Both the position numbers and the translations under genes were made by a program. Shown here piece after piece: positions 1 through 5,395 of a DNA stretch of 5,395 nucleotides. Within the stretch, counting starts at the first letter, position 1; every line of letters starts with the position of its first letter. The DNA comes from CAZXYF01 sp964644705. GTDB taxonomy: Bacteria; Planctomycetota; Brocadiia; SM23-32. Below the pieces are notes generated by a model. The model had not been told where the DNA came from, did no database searches, and saw only the letters and a list, made by a program, of their open reading frames with translations. The stretch is from NCBI GenBank assembly GCA_964644705.1, contig CAZXYF010000209.1, positions 1-5,395 of the forward strand. The letters run 5' to 3'.

Positions 1-346
1 CCTCAGTGCAACCAACAACACACCTCAAACTCGTCTGGTCCTGTTTGATAGCCTCTTCAGAGCTAAAGACAAGTATTTAAATCTGAAGGAGTTGATCGAC
101 TTCACAGTCGATTTTGGCTCGGCCAACCGTTTCGAGTATCAATCGTTAGATGGGATACTCGACCACAAAAAAAATCAATCTACACCAGCGGGTTATCCCG
201 ATTGGGTTGACTGGGAACCGGAACAGGCATGGCAAATGCAACAAATTTGCGGATCACTTATGGACGAATTAGGCTACGCGCAAGAACCCGAGTGGCAGGA
301 AATGTGTCGGAAAGGGCGAGTGACCACCTCAACCACACCCCCCTGA
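1..346 (+). CDS. Probable sulfotransferase, C-terminal part (5' end outside the window)
   Basis: An open frame runs from the left edge (first full codon at position 2) to the TGA at 344-346 and shows 114 residues. No start is visible; a TTG at 92 is internal to the open frame and is not needed as a start. The visible part resembles the C-terminus of PAPS-dependent sulfotransferases (Sulfotransfer_1/3 type), which move sulfate from PAPS to a hydroxyl or amino group of a glycan or small molecule. The resemblance consists of an amphipathic stretch ending KELIDFTVDFG, then a loop with DHKKNQSTPAG, then W followed by EPEQAWQMQQICGSLMDELGY in two helical turns, the usual W-x(n)-I-x(3)-G-x(2)-M-x(3)-GY ending. 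The PAPS-binding N-terminal motifs are outside the window, so activity cannot be judged. It is convergent with the GT4 gene, and the last 18 bp overlap that gene's 3' end. In this context it could sulfate the locus's polysaccharide (inference). Another alpha/beta enzyme with a similar tail cannot be excluded. Confidence 0.6.
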   Translation, partial: LSATNNTPQTRLVLFDSLFRAKDKYLNLKELIDFTVDFGSANRFEYQSLDGILDHKKNQSTPAGYPDWVDWEPEQAWQMQQICGSLMDELGYAQEPEWQEMCRKGRVTTSTTPP

Positions 347-3300
347 GTGAGCCCTTAGTGCTTGACGACATACTTTTTCATAGGCCTTCGCGGACTTCTC
401 CCAGGTATGCTGTCGCGCTCGCACCCGGGCATTTTTCCCCATCCTTCTCCGTAATTCATCCTGCGTGATCAACTTATTCATCGCCTTGCTCAGGGCATCC
501 ACATCCCCGGTCTCCACAAGAATCCCGGTTTCACCGTCAATGATCGCATCGCGCAACCCCGTCACATCATACCCGATCACCGGAGTCCCGCATGCGGAGG
601 CTTCTGTCGCTACTTGCCCCCACCCCTCTCGACGCGAAGGCATGCAAACACAGAGACTTTGAGCTAACANNNNNNNNNNCTTCCCATCAACCCACCCACT
701 CATTTCGACCATATTGTTGAGTCCTTCTCGGGAAATAAGGTTCTCAACCTGCTTGCGGTCTGGCCCGTCACCAGCAATTACCAGCCGTGTTTGTTCATGT
801 TTCACCCGCGTTCGCACATACGCTCGCAGTAAGTCATCCAGTCCTTTATGATCGACATCCAATCGTCCCATGAAAAGCACGAAATTATGTTCTTCTGTTA
901 TCTCGTCAAAAAGCCTTCGATCAACTCCAGGCTCCACCACTGAGATGGGCAAAGATTCTCCAATAGCTCTTTTGAAAGCGCGGGCAAGGCTGTTGCACAA
1001 TGTAACGCAGGCATCATATCTTTGGATATTCGCATATAATATTGTTGCCGCAACCGATCCAACGATCGGGTATTTGTCGACGGCATCGAACGGATTGAGG
1101 CGAACATCCGCAATTGTGGGCTGCCGCCCCAAAGTCCCAGCAAACGTCGGGCTGAATGCACTGACGCCATCAATCAGCAAATCATAATCATTTTGTGCCG
1201 CGGCCAACATTGATTTTACAGAATACACCAACCGACTGCTGATTCGCCCATACGCCGGGCCCGCGAAACGGTATCGCACTCCATCTTTAACACAAACTCG
1301 ATCACAGCCCGGCCAACTACCTCGCAGGACCTCCACAGTGTGACGTCGGCTCAGCCGGCGCAATATCTCGTGCATCTGATACGCCCCCCCGCCACCCAAC
1401 CATGGATTACCTATATGATCATAACCCAAATGCAGGATTTTCATATATCCGTCATTCCCCAAATCAATCTTTCAGCTCGTGAGATCCCTCACCGGTGTGG
1501 ACAAAGCCCGAGTGGTCCGTTTGATCCACACATGGCATCGTGGCAAAAACCGCAAACGTACGCACAATTTCGCCCGCAAACAAAAGTGGAAACAAAAGCA
1601 GATACATCAGCAGATATCTGTGCAGCCCGATCCGTCGGATCCCCATCCATAAACGGGGCAAGACCAGCAATAAAAGGCAACCCGGAAATCGACACAGATA
1701 ACTGGACCGGAAATCGAAAAGTAGCTTGGCGCGAGCAAAACCCTCGCCGTATGCCCACTGGCGTTGGAAATAACGTTTCAGAGACTGGACATCCGGATTA
1801 TGCCGCACCAGGAGATCAGGATGGTACAGAAAATGGTTTTCGTTATCCCGAGCTAATAAACTCATAACGACATCATCCTGACGCATCCTCTTTGTAAATG
1901 TCAGCCCCTCCAACAGTTCTCCCCGATACGCACAGTTCAGCATGGGCATCAAACCACGGCGATGCTCATCTAACGAAGGAGAATGAGACGCAAAATTCGA
2001 TAGGTAATCCAACCAGCCAGCAAGCGAACGGTTACCGTTGATCACAGCCCCGGTTACTCCCCCAATATCTGGATGTTCAGCCATCGTCTCAAGCATCGTT
2101 TCCAACCAGTTTTCCAGGGGTTCACAGTCTGCATCGGTAAAGGCAATCACCGGAGAATTTGCTTTTTCCAGCCCAGCCTGCCGAGCTGGGCCCCGTCCCA
2201 CATTCTCCGTCAGATACACAGGTTGAATCCGTTTATCCTTCTGCGCATATTGCTCAATAACTTCGGCCGTTTCATCCTCAGACCCATCATCGACAACCAG
2301 TGCACGCCAGTCGGGATAGGCTTGATTGATGAGCGCATCCAAACACGCACCAATACGCCTTTCTGCGTTGTAACAAGGTATGATAATGTCGACCTGTGAC
2401 GCTTCTGTATCCATTATTTGATTGTACGTTTTTTTGTAAGGAACAACATTAAAAGAGACTGCTGCAAGTCACATCAATTTACACAGATATTAAGGTCCGC
2501 AATAGCCTGCAAGACCTTATTAGGCTGTATTTCTTGCCAATAATTTGGCGCCACTGAACTCAAGCGCGAGTCGGTCGTACCGAAAGGGTAATCAAGGCGG
2601 TTCTCATCGTTCACTTCCAGGATCCGGCAGTCCTCCCAGACCGGGCCCGTTCGGGTCGGATTCGTCGGACCAAAAAGTGCCACCACCGGGGTGTAAACGG
2701 CCGTGGCCACATGCATCAGCCCCGAGTCATTGGTCACCATCACATCACATTTGGCAATAAGACCAGCCGTCTCCATAATCGACGCGTCGGGAAAATGTGC
2801 TCCGTCCCAGTTTCGATCCCGTGCCGTCTGCCATAAATGTTGACGCAAATCATCCTCGTCCGGGCCGCAAAAAACAAGCACGTTGCACTTTTTTGATGCG
2901 AGCGCCTCTATAAGCCCCACAAACTGTTCCACCGGCCAGCGTTTGGCAAGCTGCCCGCCTTCTCGTGCGCTACCCGGATGGACACCAATCGTTTGGCCTC
3001 GTATGTTGTTTTCAGCGAAGTAACGATCAGCAAATTCCTGTTCATCGGGACGCAGTGGAAGCCGCGGACGCGGCAATGGAGATTGCTCATCCGACCGCGA
3101 CCAACCAACCAGTCGCAGATTCTGTTCGATATCATGCAAGCCCTGCTGTGCTGAAACATGGTCATTCTGCGACCATTCAAGGGTGAGCCCACCCGATTCA
3201 GGATAAGCATGGGCCCAACTTTCCTCCGCTCCAATCAAAAAACTCAAAAGATTGAAACGGATATTATTGGACGGAAAAGCCGTTATGTTTATATCATAAT

Positions 3301-5395
3301 TGCGGTTGCGTGCGCTTAAAGCTGTTTTGAGCGCTCCCCACCGTGAACTACCATACCCAAGATCATAGGCTGTGCGAACCTGTGGCAAACGATTCGCCAC
3401 CATCCGTGACGGTGCACCTTCCACGAGAATATCAAAGTCTGCATCCGGGTAACGCCACTCTAGATGACGAAGAGCGGGTTCAAAAAGCAGTGCGTTGCCC
3501 AACCCCGAAACGGATGTTATCAGGACATCCCGCACGTTCGCCCGTTTATCTTCGGCGTTAAATCTCATTCCATCCTCTGAATCAGACTCGGATACCCCAC
3601 TTATTGTATCCGTGGTTTTGCTCAGTCCGCCCAGCAGGTAGTGACCGGCCGGAACACCTATTGCAAACGTGGAACAGAGGCCAACAGCCCGCCACACAAG
3701 AGCCGCCAGCATCACGGCGTCGGCCTCAAGCCCCCAGACATGTCCGGCCGCTCCCATGGCACCTTCCGAAATCCCCAGTCCCCCGGGAGTCAGCGGCAAC
3801 AACATCCCGACTCCAGCCAGCATGGCCATGGAAACAGTTTGTATAAAATTCGCCTCCAGCCCCACCGAACGACAGGCCAACAGCAGTATCAGCGGCCCTG
3901 TAATGAGATGTGCCACACGAAAAAACAGTATTCTAACCATCAAACCCTTGCGTTGTGCCAGACCCCGAAACCCCTCATCTACGCGATTGAAAATGGATCG
4001 GAGAAACCGAAAAGGTAGCCGAGCACCAGCACGCACTGCGATGACCAAAACAACAGACCCGGCGACACATAATCCCAAAAGAAACGCAAACGCAATGACA
4101 AGCGGTTTCGGCATGGAAAGACCGACCACCGGGGCGCTCACGCATGCGATGAGTCCCGTCGCGCACGAAAGGCACAACATGAGTATATTGGTGGCAGCCA
4201 CAAGAGAACCAAAGTGACTGAGTGGAAGGTCATATTTGCTCTTAAGGTAGGCAGCCTGCACGCCAATTCCGGCGCGCCCGGGTATGAGAAAACTGTACAT
4301 GGTCCCGGCAACAACAAGCCCAAAGGCTTCAAAAAACTTCAACCGAACCTCAAAGGCCTGGCAAAACGCATTAAATTGCATGCTCTGGAACACCCGGGCG
4401 AGAATCGTCAGCGCGATCATCGCAATCAAGGCGAATGCCGACACATTCCCCAACGCTGTGAACAACTCGGGATGGTTGTAGCCATACCATGCGGCGAACG
4501 CTACAATCACCACAAGCATCAGCCACTTCAGTACCGGGATGTATTTTCGGAATTTTTTAGGCAAGGTATCGTTGTGAGTTGTAAGTTGTGAGCTTGCCCG
4601 CCTCAAGCGTGGTTATGAGTGAAAAACCGAACAAGTCGAGAACAGCGAGAAACGATAAACGGGAAAGTCGAAAAACGACGAACGATCAACGACGGAACGG
4701 CAGTTTTGAGTGAACTGATTAACGTGCGGGATGCGGGATAAGATATAGGGTTCGGGATGCGAGATGCGAGATGCGGGAGGCGGGATGACGACGAACTGCG
4801 GAAAAACGACAAACAGCGCGCCACAGTCCGGGATAAAGTTTTTATGAATTCGGGATAACGGCGGGTGTATAGCTCGCATCTTGCGTGCGCCCCACCGTTG
4901 TCGTTTTTCGTTTATCGTTGTTCGTTTTTCGACTTTCTCGCCTTTCTCGTTCTTCGCCTTTTCTTCGTGCTCTTCGCGTCCTTCGTGGTAGCCAACAGAC
5001 GACGGACGATTGACCATGGTCGATGGACAATAGAACGGACAGACGAAACGCGCACATGTTGGGCCGTTAGCCGCATGTCGTTCGCTGTGCGCTGTTCGCC
5101 GTAACGCCGTTACCATCGTCCATCGTCCGCCGTCAATAACAAAATTGTCCGTCCCCGCATCGCACATCCAATTTTTCTGCCCCCCATTTTTTTGTCCTAT
5201 GCCGTTTTGCTGTTTGCCATTCAAAGTTGGAAGTCAAACCCGCGCTGGCGGGACTGGCCATACACCGGGCCAGCGCTCAGCGTTCGTTGTCTGTAGCCGT
5301 TCACTCTTAACTCTAAACTCTCAACTCTCAACTGCCGTTATCGTTCATCGATTTTTTCGTTTCTCGGTGGTTTTCTTTTCTTTCGTTCACCAGCC

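Overview
The window holds the 3' half of a surface-glycan biosynthesis locus and a long, gene-free repeat region. Base composition is near 50% GC. The products (heptosyltransferase-like GT9, GT4, GT2, a sulfotransferase-like end) suit a Gram-negative-type bacterium that builds a decorated lipopolysaccharide or exopolysaccharide. TTG as the best available start for the largest gene, the near absence of Shine-Dalgarno sites at gene starts and the heptad-rich intergenic DNA make me think of the PVC group (Kiritimatiellota/Verrucomicrobiota-like). This is an impression from memory, not proof. A 10-N run at 670-679 shows that this is draft assembly.

Layout. Positions 1-346 (+) are the C-terminal 114 codons of a probable sulfotransferase; its stop overlaps the end of the convergent gene by 18 bp. 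The minus strand then carries three genes that read leftwards as a likely operon. First in transcription order is a 710-codon fusion at 4606-2474: an eight-helix flippase-like domain (LPG_synthase_TM/YbhN/UPF0104 family) joined to a GT9 glycosyltransferase. Next is a GT2 glycosyltransferase with a C-terminal membrane region (2414-1464), then a GT4 glycosyltransferase (1444-329) interrupted by the assembly gap. Intergenic distances are 59 bp and 19 bp.

From about 4570 to the right edge, roughly 800 bp carry no credible gene. This DNA is a mosaic of degenerate short tandem repeats, mostly with a strict 7-bp period and some 9-bp units. The same word families appear in both orientations, so the purine/pyrimidine bias flips from block to block and long imperfect hairpins can form. 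One heptad block lies inside the first codons of the fusion gene. A compact REP-like palindrome sits at 5239-5276.

How the genes may work together (inference): GT2, GT4 and GT9 add successive sugars to a lipid-linked or lipid A-type acceptor at the inner face of the cytoplasmic membrane. The membrane half of the fusion may tether the GT9 domain or move the lipid-linked product, and the sulfotransferase may sulfate the glycan. The points most worth a second look are the flippase-GT9 fusion with a Shine-Dalgarno-preceded ATG exactly at the domain junction, the Asp-to-Asn change at the GT9 catalytic position, and the heptad repeat mosaic.
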